Shown in pieces: positions 6,936 through 15,832 of a stretch of 64,000 nt of DNA. A program made the translations under genes and the position numbers. Positions within the stretch are counted from its first letter, which is position 1; every line of letters starts with the position of its first letter. The stretch covers positions 496,001-560,000 of the forward strand of contig NZ_ALWO02000052.1 in NCBI RefSeq assembly GCF_000295935.2. Reading direction: 5' to 3'. The DNA is from Indibacter alkaliphilus LW1 (GTDB lineage Bacteria > Bacteroidota > Bacteroidia > Cytophagales > Cyclobacteriaceae). Below the pieces are notes generated by a model. It worked only from the letters and a program-made list of their open reading frames with translations. It searched no databases and had not been told where the DNA came from.

Positions 6936-8381
6936 ATGAATTCAAATTTAGTTTTAATTGTAATAACATCATATTTTGTCCTGCTGTTTTTGATCAGCTG
7001 GCTTACCTCCAGAAATGTTTCCAAGGACACTTTTTTCACTGGAGATAGGCAATCGCCTTGGTTTTTGGTTGCTTTTGGAATGATTGGCGCATCTCTTTCA
7101 GGGGTGACTTTTATTTCAGTACCTGGAGAGGTGGGCAATAGCAGTTTTCATTATTTCCAAGTTGTATTGGGCTACACACTTGGATATTTTGTTATTGCCA
7201 AAGTTCTTTTGCCGCTTTATTACCGGCTAAACCTCGTTTCTATTTACGCCTACCTGGAAGACAGGTTTGGCTTTTGGTCCTATAAAACAGGGGCTTTCTT
7301 TTTTATCCTTTCCAGAACCTTAGGGTCCTCGATACGCGTCTTTCTGGTGGCAGGCGTGCTTCAATTGATCTTATTTGATCAGTGGGGTATCCCATTTTGG
7401 GTGTCTGTATTGATAACGGTATCTCTTATTTGGCTATATACCCATAGAGGAGGAATCAAGACTGTGGTATGGACGGATACTTTACAGACTTTTTTTATGT
7501 TGCTGGCCGTGGTGGTCAGTATTTATCTGGTTTGTAAAGATCTAGGGATTCTCAATGTTACAGATTTTGTGAGCACTGTATCTAATGATTCCAGATCTGA
7601 AATTTTCAACTGGGATTGGAAATCAGGAACTAATTTCTTCAAGCAATTTGCCTCCGGTGCATTTATTACCATAGTAATGACGGGCTTGGATCAGGATATG
7701 ATGCAAAAAAACCTGACCTGCAGGAACATAGGTGATGCTCAAAAAAACATGTTCTGGTTTACTACCATCCTGGTATTTGTAAACCTGCTTTTTTTGTCTT
7801 TGGGAGTGCTACTTTACCTATACTCTGAGGCAAAAGGTATTCAAATTCCTGTCAGAACCGATGACCTTTACCCTTTATTGGCAACTACGGAATTCTCAGC
7901 ATTTGCAGGGATCGTGTTTGTTCTCGGGATCACTGCCGCAGCTTATTCCAGTGCCGACTCCACTCTGACTGCTTTGACTACTTCTTTTTGTTATGATTTT
8001 CTGGAAATAGAAAAGAAGTATCAAAAACAAGATCAGGTTAAAGTCAGAAAGAAAGTCCACTTGTTCTTTACGGCATTGATGTTTTTTGTAATCCTTATGT
8101 TTCGCTGGATCAATGACCAATCTGTAATCAACGCAGTATTCATCATTGCAGGCTATACCTATGGCCCTTTGTTGGGGCTGTATTCATTTGGATTATTTAC
8201 TTCATGGAAAGTCAGGGACAAATTCGTCCCCTACATTGCTGTAGCTGCTCCTGTGTTGGCTTTTATTATAAGCCAAAATTCCCAAAAATTACTATGGGGC
8301 TACCAGTTTGGATTTGAAGTATTGATATTGAATGGACTTTTGATGTTTGCCGGACTTTATCTTTTAAGAAAAAAGGCTTGA
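6936..8381 (+). CDS. Sodium/solute symporter family (SSS) transporter
   Basis: Integral membrane transporter, 481 residues, with about 13 predicted helices. The SSS-family signature region is visible: FTGDRQSPWFLVAFGMIGASLSG-VTFISVPG in helices 1-2, a Y-x-E/D loop around SIYAYLEDRFG, GLDQDMMQKNLTCRN in the middle, and TAAAYSSADSTLTALTTS near residue 335 (helix 8, with Ser/Ala/Asp residues related to sodium coordination). The substrate cannot be assigned. It is divergent from clpS, and its stop codon abuts the stop of the convergent regulator gene at 8382. Confidence 0.9.
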   Translation: MNSNLVLIVITSYFVLLFLISWLTSRNVSKDTFFTGDRQSPWFLVAFGMIGASLSGVTFISVPGEVGNSSFHYFQVVLGYTLGYFVIAKVLLPLYYRLNLVSIYAYLEDRFGFWSYKTGAFFFILSRTLGSSIRVFLVAGVLQLILFDQWGIPFWVSVLITVSLIWLYTHRGGIKTVVWTDTLQTFFMLLAVVVSIYLVCKDLGILNVTDFVSTVSNDSRSEIFNWDWKSGTNFFKQFASGAFITIVMTGLDQDMMQKNLTCRNIGDAQKNMFWFTTILVFVNLLFLSLGVLLYLYSEAKGIQIPVRTDDLYPLLATTEFSAFAGIVFVLGITAAAYSSADSTLTALTTSFCYDFLEIEKKYQKQDQVKVRKKVHLFFTALMFFVILMFRWINDQSVINAVFIIAGYTYGPLLGLYSFGLFTSWKVRDKFVPYIAVAAPVLAFIISQNSQKLLWGYQFGFEVLILNGLLMFAGLYLLRKKA

Positions 8382-8762
8382 TCAGAGTTCGTGTCTGGCG
8401 ATCAGGTCATTGATTTTTTTAAGTCTGGAAATGCTGTTTTCTAAATTACTGCTAGACCCATCTAGGTCCACAAGGACAGATATTTGACCACTTTGGCCAT
8501 TACCATTTACTTTTTTAGAAAAATCATAGGAGTGGTTTACACTTGGTGCAATAGATATCAATTCCTGGACATCTACTTCATAAAGTTCAGCAAGTCTGAT
8601 CGCATCTTCCATTTTCAGATTGGATCTACCCTGCTCATATCTTGAATAGGCTGTATAATCCTTTTTTCCTAAATATTCTGCAATGTATTCCTGTGTGTAA
8701 CCTCTTAATACTCTGTGTTTTCTGAGGTTTTCTGCTATGTGACTTTTTAGGGCTGTATCCAT
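8382..8762 (-). CDS. XRE-family helix-turn-helix regulator
   Basis: DNA-binding protein of 126 residues from the ATG at 8762. The HTH covers about residues 8-65 (IAENLRKHRVLRGYTQEYIAEYL, then YSRYEQGRSNLKMEDAIRLAELYEV). The rest is a low-complexity linker and a C-terminal helix (NSISRLKKINDLIARHEL), possibly for dimerisation. An upstream in-frame ATG would add 24 residues unlike the family, so 8762 is preferred. Target unknown; neighbouring genes are housekeeping. It converges end-to-end on the SSS transporter gene. Confidence 0.85.
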   Translation of the reverse strand: MDTALKSHIAENLRKHRVLRGYTQEYIAEYLGKKDYTAYSRYEQGRSNLKMEDAIRLAELYEVDVQELISIAPSVNHSYDFSKKVNGNGQSGQISVLVDLDGSSSNLENSISRLKKINDLIARHEL

Positions 8763-8874
8763 ATGTTTTACTGTTTGGATATAATCTTTGCAAAAAGCAT
8801 ACACATTTACCCAAACTCGCATAAAAAAAGTCAAAAAAGATTGATTTTGTAAAAAAATAACTTAAAAATGGTAT

Positions 8875-9216
8875 TTAAAGTCGTGCTTCCAGCTCATTTG
8901 GATCCCAAAAATATGTTTTGAAATCTTGGATCTGATCTTGTATGATCTTCAATCCCTCGGCTTCCAACAGTTGTTGCATTTCTTCTGGGTGGCCAAAGTG
9001 ATGTTTTCCTGTTAGGACACCGTTTCGGTTTACTACTCTATGTGCGGGAATATCCGGGACAGTATGGGAAGCATTCATGGCATAACCGACCATCCTTGCC
9101 CCACTTTTTAATCCGAGGTAATTTGCAATGGCCCCATATGAGGTTACTTTTCCCCGAGGTATCAGTCTTACAACCTGGTAAACCAGGTCAAAATGATTTG
9201 TTTTACTGTTTTTCAT
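8875..9216 (-). CDS. Alkyltransferase-like (ATL) protein, MGMT DNA-binding domain
   Basis: 113 residues matching the C-terminal domain of O6-alkylguanine-DNA alkyltransferase: RGKVTSYGAIANYLG (recognition-helix region) and RMVGYAMNAS. The active-site motif PCHRV is PAHRVVNRNG here (about residues 57-66), so the methyl-acceptor Cys is Ala. Proteins of this kind (ATL) bind O6-alkylguanine and hand it to nucleotide-excision repair rather than removing the alkyl group. It overlaps the upstream MscS gene by 14 bp on the same strand. Confidence 0.9.
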   Translation of the reverse strand: MKNSKTNHFDLVYQVVRLIPRGKVTSYGAIANYLGLKSGARMVGYAMNASHTVPDIPAHRVVNRNGVLTGKHHFGHPEEMQQLLEAEGLKIIQDQIQDFKTYFWDPNELEARL

Positions 9217-10081
9217 ACATCAATTCCAATAAGATTTCATCAAATTCCTCCCGGATTTCAGGTTCTTTTTCTGGGGCTATTCCCACGATAATTTTAATGG
9301 CTATTTTTTCTTTATAGATGCCACTGAGCCCAACAATGAATTTAGAGATTTCTTTGGATTCCAGTCTTTTGGCTAATTTTGGTTCAATTTTTTCTCTTAT
9401 TTCTTTGAGGCTCATTTTGGTTTCCACAGGTACTTCAAATATAAACTCTACATCTTTTCGGTCTGTAAATCTATAATTGATCACATGTGTGCTAAGCATC
9501 AGGTTATTGGGAATCATCATAGTCAATCCGTCATCTCTTTTTAGAACGGTGTTGAGTAATGTTATATCTTTGATGATGCCTTTTTGTTCATTGATTTTGA
9601 TCGTATCGCCTAATGAAAACTGATCTGTAAACATGATAATCAGTCCATTGATGGTATTGGTGATATATTCTTTTGATATGATTGCAATGGCAGCCGCAAC
9701 GATGGTTAAGCTGGTCAGAAATTCAAAAGGGCGGATTCCAAATGCCATTATCAGTGCGCTGAGGAATACAATTGAATTTAGTATATTGGAAATCCATGTA
9801 ATGCCGAGAAGGAAATTAATCTGAAAATCTTCGTCTTTTTGCTTACGCATGTATATGCGGGCAGTCAGCATTCGGGCTAGGGAAATCAGAATGTTGCCTC
9901 CTAGGAGAAATAACAAAGCACCCAAAATACTGGGAAGACCCGAGATGTTTTCAGCCCAAAGACTAAAAGGTACGGACACCTTATGGAGGTAAAATAATAT
10001 ACCGAATAGAAATAGCTTAACAATAAAAAGCCGCAATTTGCGGTTTTCGGATATACGTAATACAGATTTAGCTTGGGGCAT
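9203..10081 (-). CDS. MscS-family mechanosensitive ion channel
   Basis: 292 residues. Helices lie near residues 17-35, 50-72 and 90-112; the pore-type helix near 120-145 has the MscS-like small-residue pattern (SLTIVAAAIAIISKEYITNTINGL). The beta domain follows with DQFSLGDTIKINEQKGIIKDITLLNTVLKRDDGLTMMIPNN (MscS signature: ...GDxI...G.V..I....T.....G....IPN). The C-terminal alpha/beta domain ends near residue 290. It releases solutes on osmotic downshock or acts as a small channel; ligand gating cannot be told from sequence. The gene overlaps the ATL gene and probably shares its mRNA. Confidence 0.9.
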   Translation of the reverse strand: MPQAKSVLRISENRKLRLFIVKLFLFGILFYLHKVSVPFSLWAENISGLPSILGALLFLLGGNILISLARMLTARIYMRKQKDEDFQINFLLGITWISNILNSIVFLSALIMAFGIRPFEFLTSLTIVAAAIAIISKEYITNTINGLIIMFTDQFSLGDTIKINEQKGIIKDITLLNTVLKRDDGLTMMIPNNLMLSTHVINYRFTDRKDVEFIFEVPVETKMSLKEIREKIEPKLAKRLESKEISKFIVGLSGIYKEKIAIKIIVGIAPEKEPEIREEFDEILLELMYEKQ

Positions 10082-10136
10082 GACGGGTGTACTAGATTCA
10101 AACAGGAATTAAATATAAAATTAAATAAATGTAAAT

Positions 10137-10814
10137 ATGGAAAGAAATATAATTGTAACAGGTGCGGCCGGAAATTTAGGCCAAGCAGTGGTTGAAAAAT
10201 TCAAAAGGGAAGGATATAGAGTGATTGCAACGATTTTGCCGGACTCCGAGGAGGAGGTAGAGGGGGTTGAAGCGGTGTATGAAGTCGATGTGACTGATGA
10301 AAAATCCGTAGTGGAATTTGCCAAAGAGTATCAGTTACAATATGGAGAAGTGGACGCTATCGGACTATTGGTGGGCGGTTTTGCCATGGGGACCATTGAG
10401 GAAACCAGCTTGGATCAAATCCATAAAATGATAAATCTTAATTTTTATTCGGCATATAATATGGTCAAAAGCTTTCTTCCAATGCTTAAAAAGGCAAATT
10501 CGGGTTGTTTTTTATTTGTCGGAGCAAGGCCTGCATTGCAGCCTTCTGATGGGCAAGGAGTTGTGGCATATGCTTTGAGTAAAAGAATGGTGATTGAGCT
10601 TGCAGATTACGTAGCAGAGGAGGCAAAAGACAGCCATGTCAGGTCGCATGTGTTTGTGCCAAGTATTATTGACACTCCTGAAAACCGAGAAGCAATGCCT
10701 GATGCTAATTTTGCCGACTGGGTGGCCCCCTCAGAAATTGCAGAGGCTATGCACTATGCCGTAAATAATCCGGCACTTCGTAATATGACCTTCAAGCTCT
10801 ATGGAGGCGTATAA
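10137..10814 (+). CDS. SDR-family NAD(P)-dependent oxidoreductase
   Basis: 225 residues, classical short-chain dehydrogenase/reductase fold: the nucleotide-binding TGAAGNLG motif at residues 8-15 and the catalytic YALSK (Tyr-x3-Lys) near 143-147. An Ala-rich segment stands before it where the catalytic Ser often lies (FVGARPALQPSDG), so the Ser position is uncertain. The substrate is unknown. It is followed after 18 bp by a DUF2807 protein gene. Confidence 0.88.
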   Translation: MERNIIVTGAAGNLGQAVVEKFKREGYRVIATILPDSEEEVEGVEAVYEVDVTDEKSVVEFAKEYQLQYGEVDAIGLLVGGFAMGTIEETSLDQIHKMINLNFYSAYNMVKSFLPMLKKANSGCFLFVGARPALQPSDGQGVVAYALSKRMVIELADYVAEEAKDSHVRSHVFVPSIIDTPENREAMPDANFADWVAPSEIAEAMHYAVNNPALRNMTFKLYGGV

Positions 10815-10832
10815 ACCAAATAAATCATTCAT

Positions 10833-11522
10833 ATGAAAAAATATAGCAAACTACTTACTGTCCTGATTTTTTTATTGAGCTTAGGCACGCTTGAGGCTCA
10901 AACCAACTCTGAAACAAGGCGATTGAACAACTTCAATGCAGTGAAGGTAAGCACTTCCATAAAAGCAGAATTGGTACAGGGAGATGAAAACAAAATAGAA
11001 ATCAATGTCACAGGGATAGAACTGGACAAGATTGTGACTGAAGTTTCGGATAGAACACTTGAGGTAAAATTAGGTAGAGGGAATTTCAGAAATCACTCCG
11101 TCAATGTAGTTATTACCTATAAGGATATTCAAGGGATAGAGGCGACCACAAGTGCAAGTGTAGTGGCCAAAAACCAGATTGAAGCTGCCGAGGCTTACCT
11201 TTTTGCAGCTACCAATGGTTATATAGAAGCTGATGTGATTTCTGATGTTTTGCATTTAGAAGCTGCGACCAATTCCCGAATAGTCGTGGAAGGAGAAGTG
11301 GATGAGTTGAATATCAAGGCTTACACCAATGCTGAGATAGACGGCAAAAAACTAGACGCAAATGATGTAGACGTAGTAGCCAATACAGCAGCAACTGTAC
11401 ATTTCAATACCGGTGGAAGTATTGTAGGTTCAGCTGCTACGGCAGCTAAGATTTATTATGGAGGAAGGCCGAGCTCTATGGAAGTGAAAACAAGTACAGG
11501 AGGAAGTGTTCAAAAGAGATGA
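10833..11522 (+). CDS. Secreted head-GIN/DUF2807 domain protein
   Basis: 229 residues with a Sec signal peptide (MKKYSKLLTVLIFLLSLGTLEAQ, cleavage after about residue 22), then one DUF2807 (putative auto-transporter adhesin, head GIN) domain. This is a right-handed beta-helix-like repeat, seen as alternating LEAATNSRIVVEG and LNIKAYTNAEIDG rungs. Likely periplasmic or surface-exposed; the function of the family is not established. The last 4 bp overlap the next gene (ATGA), so the two are translationally coupled. Confidence 0.88.
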   Translation: MKKYSKLLTVLIFLLSLGTLEAQTNSETRRLNNFNAVKVSTSIKAELVQGDENKIEINVTGIELDKIVTEVSDRTLEVKLGRGNFRNHSVNVVITYKDIQGIEATTSASVVAKNQIEAAEAYLFAATNGYIEADVISDVLHLEAATNSRIVVEGEVDELNIKAYTNAEIDGKKLDANDVDVVANTAATVHFNTGGSIVGSAATAAKIYYGGRPSSMEVKTSTGGSVQKR

Positions 11523-11968
11523 TAAAAGTAATTCTATTTTCGGCGTTATTCTTTTTGTTTGCAGTATCTGCCTCAGCCCAAGAGGAGCAAAAAGTTCAGA
11601 ATTTGATTGCATCATTATTTGAAGGCATGAAAACAAAAGACCCAGGTCTAATTCAAGATGCATTTCACCCAGAGGCTATCATGCATACAGTGGCTACAGG
11701 GGAAGAAGGTTCTATTTTGGGAGGTAATTCAGTTGCTGATTTTGTGAACAGAATTGCTACGACTCCCGATACCACTATATTGGACGAGAGAATTCTGGAT
11801 TTTCAAATTAAGGTAGATGGGGATATGGCTTCCGCATGGACACCCTATGAATTTTATGTCAATGATGGATTTAGCCATTGCGGTGTAAATTCTTTTCAGT
11901 TGATCAAAACTGGAGGTCAATGGAAAATCACTTATATAATAGATACAAGGAGAAAAACTGGCTGTTAG
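11519..11968 (+). CDS. Secreted NTF2-like (SnoaL-type) protein
   Basis: 149 residues with an N-terminal signal peptide (MIKVILFSALFFLFAVSASAQ, about 20 residues). The rest is an NTF2-like cone fold: an N-terminal helix with FEGMKTKDPGLIQDAFHPEAIMHT, then strands ending in GQWKITYIIDTRRKTGC. Members bind small ligands or act as small enzymes; no specific function can be given. It is coupled by ATGA overlap to the DUF2807 gene and followed by a strong terminator. Confidence 0.85.
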   Translation: MIKVILFSALFFLFAVSASAQEEQKVQNLIASLFEGMKTKDPGLIQDAFHPEAIMHTVATGEEGSILGGNSVADFVNRIATTPDTTILDERILDFQIKVDGDMASAWTPYEFYVNDGFSHCGVNSFQLIKTGGQWKITYIIDTRRKTGC

Positions 11969-11984
11969 CCATTTGAAATAAAAA

Positions 11985-12011
11985 GTCGGTCCATTTCGAC
12001 CGGCTTTTTTT
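11985..12011 (+). terminator. Rho-independent terminator after the NTF2-like gene
   Basis: GTCGGTC and GACCGGC form a seven-pair stem with one G-T pair, followed by seven T residues. It lies 17 bp beyond the stop codon. Confidence 0.85.
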
Positions 12012-12277
12012 ATCCCTGAGGAATAAATTTCAATAACTCAGTAGTTCCATCCAGAATAAAATATTGGCATAAACCTTACTTTCTATATAATCTATGGCTC
12101 TATTTGTTGTTAAAGTATCAATAAAACTCCGAGTATTTTAAAAAAACAGCAAATCCCTTTTGGATTATGATATTTTGTGATTAAGATTGTCAAGTCAATT
12201 TTCAAATGATGAATTCTTTTAAATCACATAGACACCTCAAATCCATGGCTCAATCAGTTGTTTGGCGCGGGACTTCT

Positions 12278-12331
12278 ATGTGTGTGCTATTGTTTTTCTT
12301 TTTTACCACAGCAACTACCATTACGGGGTAA
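12278..12331 (+). CDS. Threonine-operon leader peptide (thrL-like)
   Basis: A 17-codon frame reads MCVLLFFFFTTATTITG followed by TAA: five of the last eight codons are Thr, with one Ile, as in the enterobacterial thrL leader. It ends 97 bp before thrA. An in-frame ATG at 12245 could extend it to 28 residues; the 12278 ATG has a GCGGGA stretch upstream and is preferred. The peptide itself need have no function: ribosome stalling at its Thr codons when charged tRNA-Thr is scarce would alter folding of the downstream RNA. The mechanism is inferred by analogy. Confidence 0.72.
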   Translation: MCVLLFFFFTTATTITG

Positions 12332-12387
12332 TCCCGTATTTAAAATCCATATAGCCCGGTCATCAAAGGTCCATTGTTATGGACTTT
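12322..12387 (+). promoter_or_regulatory. Leader hairpins (candidate attenuator) of the thr operon
   Basis: A first hairpin TACGGG-gtaat-CCCGTA (12322-12338) overlaps the last Thr codon and stop of the leader peptide. A second CCCG at 12355-12358 could compete for the same CGGG. A third hairpin, AAGGTCCAT/ATGGACTTT (12366-12387, nine pairs with one G-U), follows. Only a TTT, not a full T-run, comes after it, so it is not a textbook intrinsic terminator. It could act as an attenuator with a weak tail or through another factor. Confidence 0.5.
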
Positions 12388-12428
12388 AAAAATCATTGAA
12401 CCATACTTTAAATCCTCAACATTCAACT

Positions 12429-14882
12429 ATGAAAATAATCAAGTTCGGAGGCTCATCTGTAGCCAATCAGACAAATATCAAGAAGGTTTTTGAAATACTG
12501 CATCAAAAAAACAGTCAGGGTGATTTTGCAGTTGTTTTTTCTGCTTTTGGAGGAGTCACAGAAGTGTTGTTGCAATCTGCCCAAAAGGCAAAAACGGGAG
12601 ATAAAACCTATTTGGATGATATCAAATTCCAGGAAGAAAGGCATTTTGAAATCGTTAAAACCATGATGCCTGTTCAGCTGCAATCTCCAGTTTTGACATA
12701 TATCAAGCTCAGGTTCAATGAACTTGAAGATCTCTTCCATGGAATCTTTTTGATCAAGGAATGTTCGCCAAGGACTTTGGATTATGTCGGGAGCTTTGGA
12801 GAAAGGCTTTCGGCTTATATTTTGACAGAATTGTTGAAACTGGAAGGTTTTCCAGCGGTCTACCTGGATGCCAGAAAGGTAATCAGAACCAATGACCGCT
12901 TTGGGAATGCAAAAGTTGATTTTTCAATAAGTAATGACCTGATTCAGGATTTTTTCCATCAAAACCCAGGTCTAAAAGTGATCACAGGTTTTATTGCTTC
13001 TACAGAAAAGGGAGAGACCACCACACTGGGAAGGAGCGGGTCAGATTATACAGCAGCTATTTTTGCATCAGCCCTGAATGCCGACGCGCTTGAGATCTGG
13101 ACTGACGTTTCGGGGGTAATGACTTCTGATCCAAGGTTGGTTTATTCAGCTTTTACCATTCCCCAGCTCAGCTATTCAGAGGCCATGGAGCTGTCTCATT
13201 TTGGCGCAAAAGTAATCTTTCCTGCCACCATGCAGCCGGCAATGAAAAAAGGTATTCCTGTTTATATTAAGAATACCTTTGAGCCGGAGGACGTTGGGAC
13301 TTTGATCAATAATGATCCTCCCAATGGTAAACTCATCAAGGGGATATCTTCTATTTCTGATATTTCACTATTGAATATTCAGGGGGCAGGGCTGATCGAA
13401 GTGGTAGGAGTGAGCAGGAGAGTGTTTGGGTCTTTGGCTGAGGCTTCTGTCAATGTAATTCTAATCAGCCAAGCTTCTTCAGAACATAGCATTTGTGTCG
13501 CAGTAAGGTCTACTGAAGCCTTCCTTGCCAAAGAAGCAATAGAAAAGGAATTTCTCTATGAAATCAAAAATGGAGAAATGGACCTTGTCCAAGTGATGAA
13601 AGATATGGCTGTAGTGGCCGCAGTAGGAGAAAATATGAAGCGAAACCCCGGAGCAAGCGGCAGGATGTTTCAGGCATTGGGACAAAATAATGTCAATGTT
13701 TTTGCCATTGCGCAGGGAAGCTCTGAGTTGAATATTTCAGCTGTGGTCTCCAAGGCAGATTTACAAAAAGCATTGAATGCACTTCACGAAGCTTTCTTCC
13801 TCTCTGACAATAAAGTGCTACATCTATTTTTGGTAGGAGTAGGCCTTATCGGAAAAGCCCTGATCAAAATGATTGCCATTCAGAGCGAAAAACTGCAAAG
13901 GGACAATGATTTGGATATTCAAATCCACGGGATTGCCAACTCCCGCTATATGGCATTTCATGAAGATGGGTTTGATTTGAGTAATTGCCCTGCTCCCGAA
14001 GATGCTTCTGATGCACAAAAAATGAACCTTGATAAGTTTATCTCCCAAATGGATGAAATGAATTTTTCCAATACAGTCTTTGTGGACTGTACAGCAAGTC
14101 AGGACGTGGCGGAGATCTATGAAAGGGTATTAGAGGCAAAGATTGCCATAGTGACGCCTAACAAAAAGGCAAATTCGGGATCCTTGGAAAAATACAGAGA
14201 GTTAAAAAGGTTGGCCTATAAGCGTGGAGTTAAATTTCTCTATGAAACCAATGTGGCTGCAGGTCTTCCGGTCATCAGTACCTTGCAAGACTTGATGTTG
14301 AGCGGGGATAAAGTGATTCGGATTGAGGCCGTCTTAAGCGGCTCTATGAATTATATTTTTTCTGAATTTGAAAATGGACTTCCTTTCTCTGAGGTAGTCA
14401 AGCAAGCCAAAGAAAAAGGCTATACTGAACCCGATCCAAGGGACGACTTGAGCGGCATGGATGTAGGAAGGAAAATTCTGATACTGGGAAGAGAAGCAGA
14501 GCAGGAGCTTCATTTTGAAGATATCAGTATTCAGAGTATGGTGCCTGAAGACTGCGTGGATATCAAGGACGTGCAGGAGTTCTTTGATAAGCTGAAAACT
14601 CATGACAAAGAATTTGAAAAGCTACTGGAAGAAGCCAAGCAAAAAGGTGAAAAACTGCGGTTTATGGCAACTTTGGAAAATGGGAAAGCTAAAGTAGGAC
14701 TTAATTCCCTGGACTCAAGTCATCCTTTTTATACTTTAAAAGGAAGCGATAACATGATCCTATTTACTACAGAGCGGTATCATGATTTTCCTATGATTAT
14801 CAGGGGGCCAGGTGCAGGTGCTGACGTTACAGCAGCTGGAGTATTTGCTGATGTGATTCGTTTGGGTAATTTCTCCAGATAA
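12429..14882 (+). CDS. thrA: Bifunctional aspartokinase/homoserine dehydrogenase I
   Basis: Catalyses the first and third steps from aspartate to threonine. 817 residues from the ATG at 12429, which gives the canonical start MKIIKFGGSSVAN. The aspartokinase domain covers about residues 1-290 (KFGGSSV, TTLGRSGSDYTAA). Two ACT-type regulatory domains (about 310-455) suggest threonine feedback control. The homoserine dehydrogenase NAD-binding start LFLVGVGLIGKALIKM lies near 468, and the catalytic region with VLSGSMNYIFSEFENG and GYTEPDPRDDLSGMDVGRK near 635-675. A TTG 33 bp upstream is possible but less likely. thrB starts 1 bp after the stop. Confidence 0.97.
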   Translation: MKIIKFGGSSVANQTNIKKVFEILHQKNSQGDFAVVFSAFGGVTEVLLQSAQKAKTGDKTYLDDIKFQEERHFEIVKTMMPVQLQSPVLTYIKLRFNELEDLFHGIFLIKECSPRTLDYVGSFGERLSAYILTELLKLEGFPAVYLDARKVIRTNDRFGNAKVDFSISNDLIQDFFHQNPGLKVITGFIASTEKGETTTLGRSGSDYTAAIFASALNADALEIWTDVSGVMTSDPRLVYSAFTIPQLSYSEAMELSHFGAKVIFPATMQPAMKKGIPVYIKNTFEPEDVGTLINNDPPNGKLIKGISSISDISLLNIQGAGLIEVVGVSRRVFGSLAEASVNVILISQASSEHSICVAVRSTEAFLAKEAIEKEFLYEIKNGEMDLVQVMKDMAVVAAVGENMKRNPGASGRMFQALGQNNVNVFAIAQGSSELNISAVVSKADLQKALNALHEAFFLSDNKVLHLFLVGVGLIGKALIKMIAIQSEKLQRDNDLDIQIHGIANSRYMAFHEDGFDLSNCPAPEDASDAQKMNLDKFISQMDEMNFSNTVFVDCTASQDVAEIYERVLEAKIAIVTPNKKANSGSLEKYRELKRLAYKRGVKFLYETNVAAGLPVISTLQDLMLSGDKVIRIEAVLSGSMNYIFSEFENGLPFSEVVKQAKEKGYTEPDPRDDLSGMDVGRKILILGREAEQELHFEDISIQSMVPEDCVDIKDVQEFFDKLKTHDKEFEKLLEEAKQKGEKLRFMATLENGKAKVGLNSLDSSHPFYTLKGSDNMILFTTERYHDFPMIIRGPGAGADVTAAGVFADVIRLGNFSR

Positions 14883-14883
14883 C

Positions 14884-15822
14884 ATGAAAAAGGTTACTGC
14901 TTTTGCACCGGCTACTGTGGCCAATGTATCCTGTGGATTTGATATCCTTGGTTTTGCCATTGACGAATTGGGAGATCAAGTGACTGTTATGCGATCCGAT
15001 AGCCCTGGATTGAAAGTTACTGCAATAAGCGGTGATGGGGGCAAGCTACCCTATGAAGCAGAAAGGAACACCTGCTCGGTTGCTATTCAGGCCATGTTGG
15101 ATCAACTTGGGATAGCCCAAGGAATGGAAATTATCTTGGAAAAAGGCTTACCGCTAGGTTCTGGCATGGGCTCCTCGGCAGCAAGTGCAGCAGCTGCATT
15201 GGTTGCCGCCAACGCTTTGTTGAATGAGCCTTTTACAAAAAAAGAACTGGTTCCTTTTGCGATGGAGGCAGAACGGGTAGCCTGTGGTGCTGCACATGCA
15301 GATAATGTAGCTCCTTCGATTTTGGGCGGCTTTGTTTTGATCAGGGATTACCAACCACTGGATTTGGTCAAGCTGCCTGTTCCGGCAGGATTGCATTGTA
15401 CCTTGTTGCACCCTCACCTAGAGCTCAACACATCTGATTCAAGGTCCGTGCTTAGGAAACAGATTTCTCTTAAGGACTCTACAATTCAGTCAGGGAATAT
15501 TGCTGGGTTGATTTCGGGGCTCTTTCTCAGTGATTTCCAATTAATCAGCCGTTCTTTGAGGGATGTTGTTGCTGAACCTTCCCGTGCCTTGTTGATCCCA
15601 GGGTTTTATGAATTAAGGGAAAACATTAAAGCCATTGGAGCTCTGGGTTCCGGTATTTCAGGCTCCGGCCCCACCATATTTGTTTTGTCTCCTGATAAAG
15701 AAATTGCAATTATGGCCGGTAAAGTTTCTGAAGATGTTTTTGGTAAAATCGGGCTTGGACTTGATGTATACATTTCCGAAATCAACAACAATGGAGCATA
15801 TCTGAAAGAGGAAAAAATTTAA
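14884..15822 (+). CDS. thrB: Homoserine kinase
   Basis: Phosphorylates homoserine to O-phosphohomoserine in the cytoplasm. 312 residues, GHMP-kinase fold: N-terminal FAPATVANVSCGFDILGFA, the ATP-loop motif GLPLGSGMGSSAASAAAALV near residues 90-108, and the C-terminal GSGISGSGPTIF near 258-270. Gene order and 1-bp spacing to thrA indicate tight coupling in the thr operon. Confidence 0.97.
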   Translation: MKKVTAFAPATVANVSCGFDILGFAIDELGDQVTVMRSDSPGLKVTAISGDGGKLPYEAERNTCSVAIQAMLDQLGIAQGMEIILEKGLPLGSGMGSSAASAAAALVAANALLNEPFTKKELVPFAMEAERVACGAAHADNVAPSILGGFVLIRDYQPLDLVKLPVPAGLHCTLLHPHLELNTSDSRSVLRKQISLKDSTIQSGNIAGLISGLFLSDFQLISRSLRDVVAEPSRALLIPGFYELRENIKAIGALGSGISGSGPTIFVLSPDKEIAIMAGKVSEDVFGKIGLGLDVYISEINNNGAYLKEEKI

Positions 15823-15832
15823 TTAAGCAATT

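Noticed and set aside
12159-12175. GATATTTTG as a promoter for the thr leader
   Set aside because: It is one base short of TAnnTTTG and no -33 element lies at the right distance; similar near-matches are frequent in AT-rich DNA.
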